Shown: piece by piece, positions 45,052-53,788 of the stretch
Numbering within the stretch: the first letter of the stretch is position 1
Layout of the letters: each line of letters starts with the position of its first letter
DNA from: Gammaproteobacteria bacterium
Lineage (GTDB): Bacteria > Pseudomonadota > Gammaproteobacteria > Burkholderiales > Nitrosomonadaceae
Assembly: GCA_015709615.1 (NCBI GenBank)
Contig: CP054179.1
Coordinates: 2,418,001-2,482,000 of the forward strand
Direction of reading: 5' to 3'
Length of the DNA: 64,000 nucleotides
The notes under the pieces: generated by a model
Told to the model about the DNA's origin: nothing
Seen by the model: the letters and a program-made list of their open reading frames with translations, nothing else
Database searches by the model: none
Position numbers and translations under genes: made by a program

Positions 45052-45951
45052 ATGATTATCACACTTGATATTTTTTCTGGAAGACCTAATCCTTCGTGGA
45101 TTCTCTCCGAGAAAGACACCAACCGGCTCCTGGAAAGGTTTTCTGGCAAGGCGCTAGTAGAAGCTGAAGCAGTAGATAGTGTATTGGGTTTCCGTGGCAT
45201 GGTGGTTTCCTCTCACAGTGATGAGCAATTGCCAGAAGGTATGCCTGCTACGTTCCGGGTGGGTGGCTTATTGTCCGCCGATTATGTTGCACCGGAGTCA
45301 ACATTGAGTTTGCTTACCGCCGATGAGTCGGATGACGCAGTCCGTTGGTTACTTTCTACTGGTCAACATGCCATTCATGAAGATGTTTTTGCTTATTTGG
45401 AAGATACGCTGGAAATGCGTAAGCAGAGCTTGGAAACGGAAGCGCTTACCGAGCTCGCCATTGAAGAGAAAGTCTGGAAGGAAGAGGCCAAGCTGGTTGC
45501 TAAGGCTGCTTGTATCATTCAGAACACACCCTACAATCCTGGTTTTTGGAATGCTGCCGGTGTTATAGGAAAAAATAACTGTTACAACTACGCCATGAAT
45601 TATCGTTCGGATACGTTTGCCCAACCCGGACGTATTTCAGGCCATCCGAATAACGTCATGGCTTGCGCAAATGTCGCTACTGCGGCCAACTGGGATGGTT
45701 GTAAGGCAGTTTGTTCCGGTTCGAACAAAAACGTAGCCCTGGTTATTTGGCCGGGACAGGATTATCACTGGTACCGGAAGCACTCTAATGGTTTTTGGGG
45801 ACATAAACCGGGTGGTACGGCGGCGCGTAACACAGATAATTTAGGCCGGGTTATTAATGGTACAACCTTAACACCGCAAAATTGTGCACGAGGACCTTAT
45901 ACCATCTTCTGTGGTTATCGCTACTCACCCACTGGCATGAAAGTTCGTTGA
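45052..45951 (+). CDS. FSGRPNP-type protein with cysteine-peptidase-like C-terminus
   Basis: A 299-residue protein with no signal peptide. The N-terminus (IITLDIFSGRPNPSWILSE) also occurs in the small protein at 46168. The C-terminal part has NNCYNYA (Cys177), then 60 residues later DYHWYRK (His239) with GFWGHKPGGTAARNTD. A Cys-...-His order with flanking aromatic residues suggests a papain-like or amidase-like cysteine enzyme, but I do not recognise the family for certain. A perfect AGGAGG ribosome site precedes the ATG, so strong expression is likely. A hairpin follows. Confidence 0.65.
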   Translation: MIITLDIFSGRPNPSWILSEKDTNRLLERFSGKALVEAEAVDSVLGFRGMVVSSHSDEQLPEGMPATFRVGGLLSADYVAPESTLSLLTADESDDAVRWLLSTGQHAIHEDVFAYLEDTLEMRKQSLETEALTELAIEEKVWKEEAKLVAKAACIIQNTPYNPGFWNAAGVIGKNNCYNYAMNYRSDTFAQPGRISGHPNNVMACANVATAANWDGCKAVCSGSNKNVALVIWPGQDYHWYRKHSNGFWGHKPGGTAARNTDNLGRVINGTTLTPQNCARGPYTIFCGYRYSPTGMKVR

Positions 45952-46002
45952 GTTTTATTTTTTAAAAATCTTTTTCTGTGGAAAAAAAGAGAATAAGGCA
46001 TT

Positions 46003-46030
46003 CGCGGGATTTCCGTACTAGGCTCCCGCG
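46003..46030 (+). terminator. Hairpin after the FSGRPNP-type gene
   Basis: CGCGGGA (46003-46009) pairs with TCCCGCG (46024-46030) around a 14-nt loop. It lies 52 bp after the stop and has no T-run, so it is a weak terminator candidate. Confidence 0.4.
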
Positions 46031-46167
46031 TGCCGAAAAGGAGTTCAGTGTATCACTTCATTAGGAGTCAATTGGGATTGACTAATTATGGGTTGAGATT
46101 AAATGTTATTGATTGCCAATAGCTTACACCTAAGTTTCCCCATGAAAAATTGTAAATAGAAACTATC

Positions 46168-46527
46168 ATGATAATCGAGTTTGATGTATTTAGCGGGAGG
46201 CCGAATCCTACTTGGAGTTTATCTGAGGAGGAAGTTGTGGAATTGCTGGCAGCATTTAAAGATCTTCCTCTTGCCAATAAACCTTGCCAGGAAACCGGAA
46301 TCGGTTATCGCGGTTTTGTTATTCTGAACCCCAGACGCGAGGGCGGATTGGCTCCGCGCATTCGCGTATGTGGCGGCATCATAGCAATGACTGGTGATGA
46401 TGAACAGCTCTACCAAGATGTGCATGGTCTTGAAAATAGATTGCTATTACAAGCATCACAGCATGGCCACGTGACTATTGTGAACAATGTGCTGGAAGGA
46501 AAGTTTGGTACTGAATCAGATAAATGA
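46168..46527 (+). CDS. Small FSGRPNP-type protein
   Basis: A 119-residue protein. MIIEFDVFSGRPNPTWSLSEEE is clearly homologous to the N-terminus of the protein at 45052, and a second shared part is IGYRGFVI (as in LGFRGMVV). It lacks the Cys/His C-terminal domain, so it consists of the shared domain alone. Such a stand-alone copy could be an inhibitor, partner or immunity-like protein, or a truncated duplicate. No good ribosome site is seen. Family unknown to me. Confidence 0.6.
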   Translation: MIIEFDVFSGRPNPTWSLSEEEVVELLAAFKDLPLANKPCQETGIGYRGFVILNPRREGGLAPRIRVCGGIIAMTGDDEQLYQDVHGLENRLLLQASQHGHVTIVNNVLEGKFGTESDK

Positions 46528-46584
46528 CTGGCAAGAAATGTAGCAAGTAGGCAATCATGCCGGTTTATTGATTGATCTCCGCGG

Positions 46585-46658
46585 ATTTAATTCCCCGTAC
46601 CTTAAAGTGAAAGGGCACGCAGTTAATGCTGCGCTGCTTGCGGTGAAGTTCTTTGTTT
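46585..46658 (+). repeat. Dispersed repeat, copy 2 (decayed)
   Basis: Related to 41758-41837: ATTTAATTCC at the left, CGCAGTTAAT, GCTGCTTGCGG, and CTTTGTTT at the right. The hairpin arms have decayed (GCTGCGC ... GTGAAG), so no terminator is expected. It lies in the gap before the subtilase gene. Confidence 0.55.
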
Positions 46659-46782
46659 GTAAATTATATGTAGATTCAATGAGGTATTTGCGCGCTGCAT
46701 GTCGTGTTTTGGCAACCGCTAAAGTTGGGGATCTTCGCGGATTGCTTGTTTAGTATGTCCCCGATCCTATGAGGAGGTGTAT

Positions 46783-48084
46783 ATGTCGAATCAAGAATCA
46801 GTTCAATCAGGTCTGGAAACAACAGGCCGTTTTATCGTCACATTTCGCGAGGGAGCGCAGAGCGAAGCTTTAACCTTACTGAAAAAAGGAACGGGTTTGA
46901 CTAAGGCCAAGCTCATGAGTAGCGCCGATTTTGGTGAATCAGGTGTAGATATTGCGCAAGTGCCGGAAAGTGGCGGAGTTCTGCTCGAACAATTAGGCAT
47001 TGCCGTGATTACTATGGATGAGGCTGCCGTTGGCGCATTGGCGCAGGATATAGGTGAAGATTCTGCGATACTGGCTATCGAGCCTGAAGGTGTCATGTAT
47101 GCCTTGAGTGAGCTCAAAGGTCTTTCAGTGGACTATTTACGGGGTTTTCGTGATGCTGCCAATACGCTTTATGCTCAGGCCAGTCAGGAAGCAATGCAAG
47201 AGGGGCTGGCAGAATTAGCCGCAGCATTTGGCGATACTGCCTCACTTACTTGGGGGCTTCAGGCAACGAAGGTTGCTACATCCAAGTACTCAGGTAAGGG
47301 AATAAAAGTGGCAGTGCTGGATACCGGTCTTGATTTTAAGCATCCTGACTTCGCCGGAAGGAGCATTATTTCCAAGTCATTCATAAGCGGAGTTCCGACA
47401 GCCCAGGATGGTCATGGTCATGGAACGCATTGTACCGGAACGGCATGCGGACCATTAAAACCCACCCAAGACCGCCGCTATGGCGTTGCTTATGGTTCTC
47501 AGATTTATATTGGAAAAGTCCTTTCAGATGCAGGGAGTGGCGGTGATATTGGTATCCTGGCGGGTATTGATTGGGCCGTTGCCAACAAGTGCCATGTTAT
47601 TTCAATGTCTTTAGGTGCGGATGTATGCAACACATCGACTGCATATGAAACTGCAGGTCAACGGGCGCTCAATGCCGGTAGTCTTATAGTCGCTGCTGCT
47701 GGTAACAATGCCCGGCGTTCAGCAAGGCAGTATGGTTGTGTAGGCCGGCCCGCTAATAGCCGCACATTTATGGCGGTGGGTGCATTGGATTCCAGCCTGA
47801 ATGTAGCCGATTTCTCTGCTCGTGACACAGCGCGTAACCCCGGTACTGCCGTAGATATCGCGGGGCCTGGCGTTGCAATATACTCCAGTTGGCCCATGCC
47901 TACGCGTACGAGAACTATCAGCGGTACCAGTATGGCAACGCCACACGTGGCAGGTATTGCGGCGTTGTGGGCTCAAGCATCGGCAACTCGCGGAGCTGCC
48001 CTGTGGCAGCGTATAATTACGAATGCCCGTACGCTCCCGGCACCAGTTGTAGATGTTGGCCGGGGATTGATACAGGCGCCCTGA
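46783..48084 (+). CDS. Subtilisin-family serine protease (S8)
   Basis: A 433-residue protease. The catalytic triad is intact: Asp180 in VAVLDTGLD, His213 in GHGHGTHCTG, and Ser383 in GTSMATPHVAG; the oxyanion Asn is in VAAAGNNA. The first ~140 residues are not a standard signal peptide plus I9 pro-domain: there is no hydrophobic leader. The N-terminus does contain a strand-helix pattern (GRFIVTFREGAQSEALTLLKK) like a distant pro-domain. The ATG at 46783 follows GAGGAGG by five bases. A long hairpin and a small pro-domain-like gene follow. An intracellular or non-classically exported protease is implied. Confidence 0.9.
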   Translation: MSNQESVQSGLETTGRFIVTFREGAQSEALTLLKKGTGLTKAKLMSSADFGESGVDIAQVPESGGVLLEQLGIAVITMDEAAVGALAQDIGEDSAILAIEPEGVMYALSELKGLSVDYLRGFRDAANTLYAQASQEAMQEGLAELAAAFGDTASLTWGLQATKVATSKYSGKGIKVAVLDTGLDFKHPDFAGRSIISKSFISGVPTAQDGHGHGTHCTGTACGPLKPTQDRRYGVAYGSQIYIGKVLSDAGSGGDIGILAGIDWAVANKCHVISMSLGADVCNTSTAYETAGQRALNAGSLIVAAAGNNARRSARQYGCVGRPANSRTFMAVGALDSSLNVADFSARDTARNPGTAVDIAGPGVAIYSSWPMPTRTRTISGTSMATPHVAGIAALWAQASATRGAALWQRIITNARTLPAPVVDVGRGLIQAP

Positions 48085-48090
48085 GACAAC

Positions 48091-48129
48091 CAGAATCACG
48101 CGAAGATTAATCAGCTTCGCGTGATTCTG
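48091..48129 (+). other. Strong 15-bp hairpin between protease and small gene
   Basis: A perfect 15-bp stem runs from 48091-48105 (CAGAATCACGCGAAG) to 48115-48129, with a 9-nt loop. It begins six bases after the protease stop and 36 bases before the next ATG. There is no T-run, so it may act as a partial terminator or stabilise the 3' end of the protease message, giving unequal levels of the two proteins. Confidence 0.6.
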
Positions 48130-48164
48130 CGGGCTGTCATGTGTGTCGAGATGAGGAGATCATG

Positions 48165-48419
48165 ATGTCAAATCAATCTGCTACGGATATTGATATGATT
48201 ATATCTGTTGATGAGAAGTACCTGTCTCAGTTGGACAAAATCGCAGAAAATCTACGCTCACAAGGACTTAAGGATATTCAAGTGCTAACAGGCGTCGGAG
48301 TCATTACTGGTAAAGGACACCCCGATTTATTATCAGCGTTGCATCAAGTGAATGGCGTCGCCGCTGTGGAAACAGCCGGTACTGTCCAAATTGCTCCCCC
48401 CGGATCTGACGTTCAGTAA
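48165..48419 (+). CDS. Small protein resembling a detached subtilisin pro-domain/inhibitor
   Basis: An 84-residue protein. The pattern of strands and helices (DIDMIISVDEKYLSQLDKIA, then IQVLTGVGVITGKG, HQVNGVAAVETAGTVQIAPP) is that of the ferredoxin-like I9 pro-domain fold, whose last strand and tail block the active site of subtilases. Both this protein and the protease begin MSNQ. I infer a stand-alone inhibitor or folding helper of the neighbouring protease. The ribosome site GAGGAG lies six bases upstream; the ATG at 48162 is an alternative. Confidence 0.6.
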   Translation: MSNQSATDIDMIISVDEKYLSQLDKIAENLRSQGLKDIQVLTGVGVITGKGHPDLLSALHQVNGVAAVETAGTVQIAPPGSDVQ

Positions 48420-48637
48420 AGAAGAACTGTTAATGATCGCTGTTTTTCGCACAATTCCCGGTGTTGATGCATTATCAGGAAAGCATTTTTATTCTTGAGA
48501 AATTCAAATTCAGAGTCGTTGTGGTGAGTCATCAAGGGCTACTGCACCTATGAGTTACTAGGTGTTAGCTACATAGTTAATTTATACTGAGCCAGTAGTC
48601 AATAAGAATAGTTTTAACTGAATACGAGGTAAGAAGC

Positions 48638-48997
48638 ATGCTGAAAGCAACATTAACTGATCTGATGCAACGCATACCCGGTAAGGCGAGTCCGGAATGG
48701 CCGATGGGTGAGCCGTTTGCACTGGCGTTTGCGCACGGCACGATGTCGGTTGAAGTGTATGCGCCCAGAGGTTCCGATATCCAAACGCCGCACGATCAGG
48801 ATGAGTTGTATTTCATTCATACCGGCCGTGGAGAAATCGTCATTGCCGGGGAGCGGCATACATTTGAGCCGGGCATGGTGTTTTTCGTGGCAGCGCATGT
48901 TGAGCACAGGTTCGAGAATTTCTCGCCGGATTTCATCACCTGGGTGGTGTTCTGGGGACCCAAAGGCGGGGAAAAGAATCCGAGAACAGCGGGTTGA
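48638..48997 (+). CDS. Cupin-domain protein
   Basis: A 119-residue single-domain cupin. Motif 1 is TPHDQDELYFIHTGRGEIVIAG (metal ligands His and Glu), and motif 2 is FEPGMVFFVAAHVEHRFENF (His). The fold holds a metal for dioxygenase, isomerase or ligand-sensing roles; no specific one can be read. An ArsC-like gene begins six bases after its stop, so the two are probably an operon. Confidence 0.85.
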   Translation: MLKATLTDLMQRIPGKASPEWPMGEPFALAFAHGTMSVEVYAPRGSDIQTPHDQDELYFIHTGRGEIVIAGERHTFEPGMVFFVAAHVEHRFENFSPDFITWVVFWGPKGGEKNPRTAG

Positions 48998-49003
48998 TAG
49001 GCC

Positions 49004-49357
49004 ATGCTCAAGTTCTACGGTTATAAACAATGCGGCACCTGCCGTAAGGCGGAGCAATTTTTACAGCAGGCGAACATTGCTTACGAATTTATCGACATCA
49101 CGCTGAATCCGCCGGGCGCGGAAGAATTGGCTGCGATTGTGGCGCGCGCCGGTGTTTCGCTGAATAAATTGTTCAACACCAGCGGCGTGCAGTACCGCGA
49201 ATTGAAAATCAAGGAGCGGCTGCCGGCGTTATCCGAACAGGAAATATTGGTGCTGCTCGCGGGCAACGGCCGTTTGATCAAGCGCCCGCTGATTATCGAT
49301 GGCCAACGGGCGACCGTGGGGTTCGATGCGGAACGGTTTGCCGCTGTCTGGCGTTAA
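49004..49357 (+). CDS. ArsC/Spx/YffB-family protein
   Basis: A 117-residue thioredoxin-fold protein of the arsenate-reductase-like family. The Cys-x-x-Cys is YKQCGTCRKAEQF, and the family motif LIKRPLIIDG (Arg-Pro) lies near the end with VGFDAERF. The RxR pattern of true arsenate reductases is not clear, so a YffB- or Spx-like role in redox or stress is equally likely. It is directly downstream of the cupin gene. Confidence 0.85.
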   Translation: MLKFYGYKQCGTCRKAEQFLQQANIAYEFIDITLNPPGAEELAAIVARAGVSLNKLFNTSGVQYRELKIKERLPALSEQEILVLLAGNGRLIKRPLIIDGQRATVGFDAERFAAVWR

Positions 49358-49531
49358 AGTCTCACCATTTTTCCTTGTTTCCGGATGGTTAGCAGTGCGC
49401 GGCGCTTTGCGCTATAGCAGCAGTGCTGCCGACAATTATGCTTGCGCTTTGGCGCTCATGCTTGTACTCTTCTTCGCCATAGACGGCGTGAGCAGGGCTT
49501 ATCAATAACCGGATCAAGCAGGAGGCAAAAA

Positions 49532-52069
49532 TTGGCTGAACAACGTTTTTTTGTGCGTAAAGCGGCGGTACTCGGGGCTGGAGTCATGGGAGCGCAGATC
49601 GCGGCGCACTTGGTGAACGCCAATATCGAAACCTTACTGTTCGAACTGCCGGGCGACGACAAGAATCCGAACGCCAATGTGATCAAGGCGGTGGAAAAAC
49701 TCAAAAAACAAGAGCCCGCTCCTCTGTCCGTCAAAACCAAAGCCACCTGTATTCAGCCCGCCAATTACGAGCAACATCTCGAACTGTTGCAAGATTGCGA
49801 TCTGGTGATCGAAGCGATCGCCGAGCGCATGGACTGGAAGCGCGATCTGTACGTTAAGGTCGCGCCTTATCTGGGCGAGCACACGATTTTCGCCAGCAAC
49901 ACTTCCGGGTTATCGATCAATCAATTGGCCGAAGCGTTTCCGGAAGAACTGCGGCACCGTTTTTGCGGCATCCATTTCTTCAATCCGCCGCGCTACATGC
50001 ACCTGGTCGAGCTGATTTCGTGCCAAGTCAGCGACGCGGCCATGCTCGATCATCTCGAAGAATTTCTCGTCACCAATCTGGGCAAGGGCGTGATCCGTGC
50101 CAAGGATACGCCGAATTTCATCGCCAACCGCATCGGTGTGTTTTCGCTGCTGGCGACGATGCATCATGGCCGGGCGTTCGATTTCGGTTTCGATCTGGTC
50201 GACGCGCTGACTGGCGCGCTGATCGGCCGCCCCAAAAGCGCCACGTTCCGCACTGCCGATGTGGTGGGATTGGATACACTGGCGCATGTCATCAACACCA
50301 TGCGCGATACGCTGCCGGACGATCCGTGGCATACACATTTCGCCGTGCCGGATTGGCTGCAAGGTTTGATTGAAGCCGGTGCGCTGGGAGAGAAAGTCAA
50401 ACGCGGGGTGTACCAGAAAATAAAAGGCGAAATCCATGTGCTAGATCGCGCTACGAAGGGGTACCGGTTATCGGGCGCGGAAGTCGATGACGATTTGAAA
50501 CGCTTGCTGAAATACAGCAGCCCGTCAGAGAAATTTGCTGCATTGCGCAACAGCCATGAGCCTCAGGCGCAGTTTTTGTGGTCGATTTTCCGCGATTTGT
50601 TCCATTACTGCGCGGTGCAACTGGAGTCGATCGCCGACAATGCGCGTGACCTCGATCTGGCGGTGCGCTGGGGGTTCGGCTGGAATCAGGGGCCGTTTGA
50701 AATTTGGCAAGCCGCCGGCTGGAAACAAATCGCCCATTGGATTCAGGAAGACATCGCCGCCGGTAAGTGCATGAGTCAGGCGCCGTTGCCGCCGTGGGTC
50801 ATGACGATTGCGGATAGTGAATCGCCCGGCGTGCATTCCGCGCAAGGTTCGTTTGCCCCGGCTTCCGGAAAACCGCAAGGGCGCTCAACATTGCCGGTGT
50901 ACCAGCGCCAGCTTTTCCCAGACCGCTTGAGCGGCGAATCGGCAACGTACGGGGAAACTATTTTTGAAACGGATGCGGTGAGGTTGTGGCACACCGGCGA
51001 CAAAATAGCCATTCTGAGCTTCAAGAGCAAAATGCACACCATCGGCCTCGATGTGCTGGAGGGGACGCAACTAGCGATCAAGGAAGCTGAGCAAAATTGG
51101 CGCGCGTTGGTGATCTGGCAAACCGAACCGCCGTTTTCCGCCGGTGCTAATTTGCAGAAAGCCACCGAAAAACCCAAAGCGGATGCGCACCATAGCAATG
51201 TACCTGCAGCTTCGCCCGAACCACCGAAGCCGCCGACGGCCTTTCAGTCTTTCCTGAAGAAATTGCGTAAATCGACCCAGGCGACCGTGCTGCAAGTGGC
51301 ACGCGAACTGGATCTGGCCGATGTGCTGATGGCCAAGAAACTGGCTGAAGTGGAAGGCATGATCAAGCAGTTTCAGCAAACCTCGCAAATGCTGCGCTAT
51401 TCGATGATTCCGACCGTGGCTGCAGTGGATGGATTGGCATTGGGCGGCGGTTGTGAGTTTGTCATGCATTGCGACCGTGCGGTGGCCACGCTGGAAAGCT
51501 ATATCGGTTTGGTGGAAACGGGGGTCGGATTGCTGCCCGCGGGTGGCGGGTGTAAGGAATTCGCAATGCGCGCTGCGCAAAACGCCAAGGATGGCGATCC
51601 TTTCCCGCAATTGAAACATTATTTCCAGACGGTGGCGATGGCGGAACTGGCCAAGAGCGCCGAGCAAGCAAAAGAACTGGGTTATCTGCGCCGCGCCGAC
51701 ATGGTGGTGATGCATCGTTTTGAATTGCTGCATGTGGCGAAGGCGCAAGCGCTGGCACTGGCCGAAGCGGGTTACCGTCCGCCGCTGCGCACGCGGGAAA
51801 TTCCGGTGGCAGGGAATACTGGCATTGCGACGATCCAAAGCCAACTGGTGAATATGCGTGAAGGCGGTTTCATTTCCGAACACGACAACCTGATTGCCAA
51901 CAAAGTGGCACATGTCATGTGCGGCGGCGATCTGACGCCGGGCAGCCTGGTCGATGAGGACTGGTTCCTGGAACTGGAGCGCGCGGCTTTCATGGAGTTA
52001 CTGGCGACGGAAAAAACCCAGGCGCGCATTGAATATACATTGAAAACCGGCAAACCGCTGAGAAACTGA
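49532..52069 (+). CDS. FadN-type 3-hydroxyacyl-CoA dehydrogenase / enoyl-CoA hydratase
   Basis: An 845-residue bifunctional beta-oxidation enzyme. The hydroxyacyl-CoA dehydrogenase comes first (VLGAGVMGAQIAAHL, Gly15 to Gly20; then FCGIHFFNPPRYMHLVE with the catalytic His). The hydratase/isomerase part comes second, with an oxyanion-hole loop (SAGANLQK and GLALGGGCEFVMHCD). This order is opposite to E. coli FadB/FadJ and matches FadN of Bacillus. An insertion of Lys- and Pro-rich sequence (KPKADAHHSN) interrupts the hydratase part. It starts at a TTG at 49532, with AGGAGG seven bases upstream. The thiolase gene follows 23 bp later. Confidence 0.9.
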   Translation: MAEQRFFVRKAAVLGAGVMGAQIAAHLVNANIETLLFELPGDDKNPNANVIKAVEKLKKQEPAPLSVKTKATCIQPANYEQHLELLQDCDLVIEAIAERMDWKRDLYVKVAPYLGEHTIFASNTSGLSINQLAEAFPEELRHRFCGIHFFNPPRYMHLVELISCQVSDAAMLDHLEEFLVTNLGKGVIRAKDTPNFIANRIGVFSLLATMHHGRAFDFGFDLVDALTGALIGRPKSATFRTADVVGLDTLAHVINTMRDTLPDDPWHTHFAVPDWLQGLIEAGALGEKVKRGVYQKIKGEIHVLDRATKGYRLSGAEVDDDLKRLLKYSSPSEKFAALRNSHEPQAQFLWSIFRDLFHYCAVQLESIADNARDLDLAVRWGFGWNQGPFEIWQAAGWKQIAHWIQEDIAAGKCMSQAPLPPWVMTIADSESPGVHSAQGSFAPASGKPQGRSTLPVYQRQLFPDRLSGESATYGETIFETDAVRLWHTGDKIAILSFKSKMHTIGLDVLEGTQLAIKEAEQNWRALVIWQTEPPFSAGANLQKATEKPKADAHHSNVPAASPEPPKPPTAFQSFLKKLRKSTQATVLQVARELDLADVLMAKKLAEVEGMIKQFQQTSQMLRYSMIPTVAAVDGLALGGGCEFVMHCDRAVATLESYIGLVETGVGLLPAGGGCKEFAMRAAQNAKDGDPFPQLKHYFQTVAMAELAKSAEQAKELGYLRRADMVVMHRFELLHVAKAQALALAEAGYRPPLRTREIPVAGNTGIATIQSQLVNMREGGFISEHDNLIANKVAHVMCGGDLTPGSLVDEDWFLELERAAFMELLATEKTQARIEYTLKTGKPLRN

Positions 52070-52092
52070 TTTCACGATTCACGGAGAATCCT

Positions 52093-53292
52093 ATGACCAA
52101 GCAAACGCAAGAAGCCTATATCGTAGCCGCCGCACGCACGCCAGTCGGCAAAGCGCCGCGCGGCATGTTCAAGAACGTGCGCCCCGACGACATGCTGGTG
52201 CATGTGTTGCATGCCGTGATGAAACAGTGTGAAGGACTGGATCCAGCCGCGATTGACGATGTCATCGTCGGTTGCGCCATGCCGGAAGCGGAGCAAGGCA
52301 TCAATGTCGCACGCGTGGCACTGTTACTGGCCGGTTTGCCGAACAGTGTCGCGGGGATGACGGTGAACCGGTTCTGCGCATCCGGTCTGCAATCGGTGGC
52401 ACTGGCGGCGGATCGTATCCGCCTCGGCGAAGCGGATGTGATGATCGCCGGCGGTACCGAGAGCATGAGCATGGTACCGATGATGGGTAACAAAGTTTCC
52501 ATGAATCCGGCGATGTTTCAGCATGAGGAAAATGTCGCGATTGCTTACGGCATGGGCATGACAGCCGAGAAAGTGGCGGAACAATGGAAAGTGTCGCGCG
52601 AGGATCAGGATGAATTTGCTTTGACCAGCCATCAACGGGCGTTAAAGGCGATCACAACGGGTGAATTTAAAGATGAAATTGCACCGTATACGGTCGATGA
52701 AAAGCGCCCGGATCTGATCACGCACACGGTGCATGAAGAAATCGCCGTCAAGGATACCGACGAAGGGCCGCGCGCCGACACCAATGCGGATGCGCTGGCG
52801 AAATTGAAACCGGTGTTTGCCGCCAAGGGATCGGTCACCGCAGGTAACAGTTCGCAAATGTCCGACGGCGCGGGAGCCGTGGTGCTGATGAGTGAAGCGG
52901 CGCTGAAGCGTTTCAATCTGTCGCCGCTGGGACGCTTTATCGGTTTCTCTGTGGCCGGTGTGCCGCCCGAGATCATGGGGGTGGGACCGATTCAGGCGAT
53001 TCCCAAGGTACTCAAGCAAACCGGAATCAAGCAGGACGATTTGGATTGGATCGAGTTGAACGAAGCGTTTGCCGCACAGAGCTTGGCCGTAATTCGTGAT
53101 CTGGGATTGGATCGCAACAAAGTGAATCCGCTCGGTGGCGCGATTGCGCTGGGGCATCCGCTCGGAGCCACCGGTTCCATCCGGGTGGCGACTTTGCTGC
53201 ACGGGCTGCGCCGCCATCAACTCAAATACGGCATGGTGACCATGTGCATCGGCAGCGGCATGGGTGCGGCCGGCGTATTTGAAGCGCTTTAG
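52093..53292 (+). CDS. fadA: Acetyl-CoA acyltransferase (thiolase)
   Basis: A 399-residue thiolase that cleaves 3-ketoacyl-CoA. The acyl-accepting Cys is in NRFCASGLQSV (Cys95). The catalytic His appears in NEAFAAQSL and the C-terminal GGAIALGHPLGATG; the second Cys is in VTMCIGSGMGAAG. It forms an operon with the FadN-type gene (23-bp gap, ribosome site GGAGAAT). Together with the FadE-type and ligase genes at 18-22 kb it gives a complete beta-oxidation set. Confidence 0.93.
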   Translation: MTKQTQEAYIVAAARTPVGKAPRGMFKNVRPDDMLVHVLHAVMKQCEGLDPAAIDDVIVGCAMPEAEQGINVARVALLLAGLPNSVAGMTVNRFCASGLQSVALAADRIRLGEADVMIAGGTESMSMVPMMGNKVSMNPAMFQHEENVAIAYGMGMTAEKVAEQWKVSREDQDEFALTSHQRALKAITTGEFKDEIAPYTVDEKRPDLITHTVHEEIAVKDTDEGPRADTNADALAKLKPVFAAKGSVTAGNSSQMSDGAGAVVLMSEAALKRFNLSPLGRFIGFSVAGVPPEIMGVGPIQAIPKVLKQTGIKQDDLDWIELNEAFAAQSLAVIRDLGLDRNKVNPLGGAIALGHPLGATGSIRVATLLHGLRRHQLKYGMVTMCIGSGMGAAGVFEAL

Positions 53293-53318
53293 CCCGTTTG
53301 AAATATCCCTTTAACGCT

Positions 53319-53465
53319 AAGGAGGCGCTGATTAATTGACTGCACGAGCGAATCGCTTCGTTGCGCGTTACTCACTCCATCGCCTATCTGATTGATATGT
53401 CTCGGTTGTTACGCTCCGTGCGCCTCGCTCTTCATCACGTTCGTCGAATTAATCAACGTTTCCCT
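53319..53465. repeat. ~147-bp palindromic element, copy B
   Basis: The left end AAGGAGGCGCTGATTAATT and right end AATTAATCAACGTTTCCCT are inverted repeats. The interior matches copies A (13395) and C (60047). It occupies the first part of the 53293-53788 gap. The remainder holds a short end-like piece (CTCAGAGCTTCCCTTA, near 53605) related to the 9037 element, and otherwise nothing I can identify. Confidence 0.8.
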
Positions 53466-53788
53466 AAGAAAAGTTACCACTGCCGGATAATCAGGTTGTT
53501 TTTTGTAACAATTTTGTGCAAGAAACAAAATATACTGATTATCCGCCCCCCTGTGATTTATCAAATTTGATTCTTATCAGCGCTGCATAATGGGAGCGCA
53601 TTCATTTCTCAGAGCTTCCCTTATCCCTTCGTGCTCATCGCGAAGCCTCAAGTAAGCCACTGGTAAGCCGTAACAGTCAGTTCGCCGCATGTGTATTCGC
53701 GGCATTTCTTGAAACGTAAGGTTATGCATTCAGTTCATGCTGTCTGCGGCTGACATGTGATTGTTAAGAAACTATTGTATTTAACCGG

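Noticed and set aside
49358..49531. Extension of the FadN-type gene to 49442
   Set aside because: The extra 30 residues are not part of the family, and AGGAGG points to the TTG at 49532.
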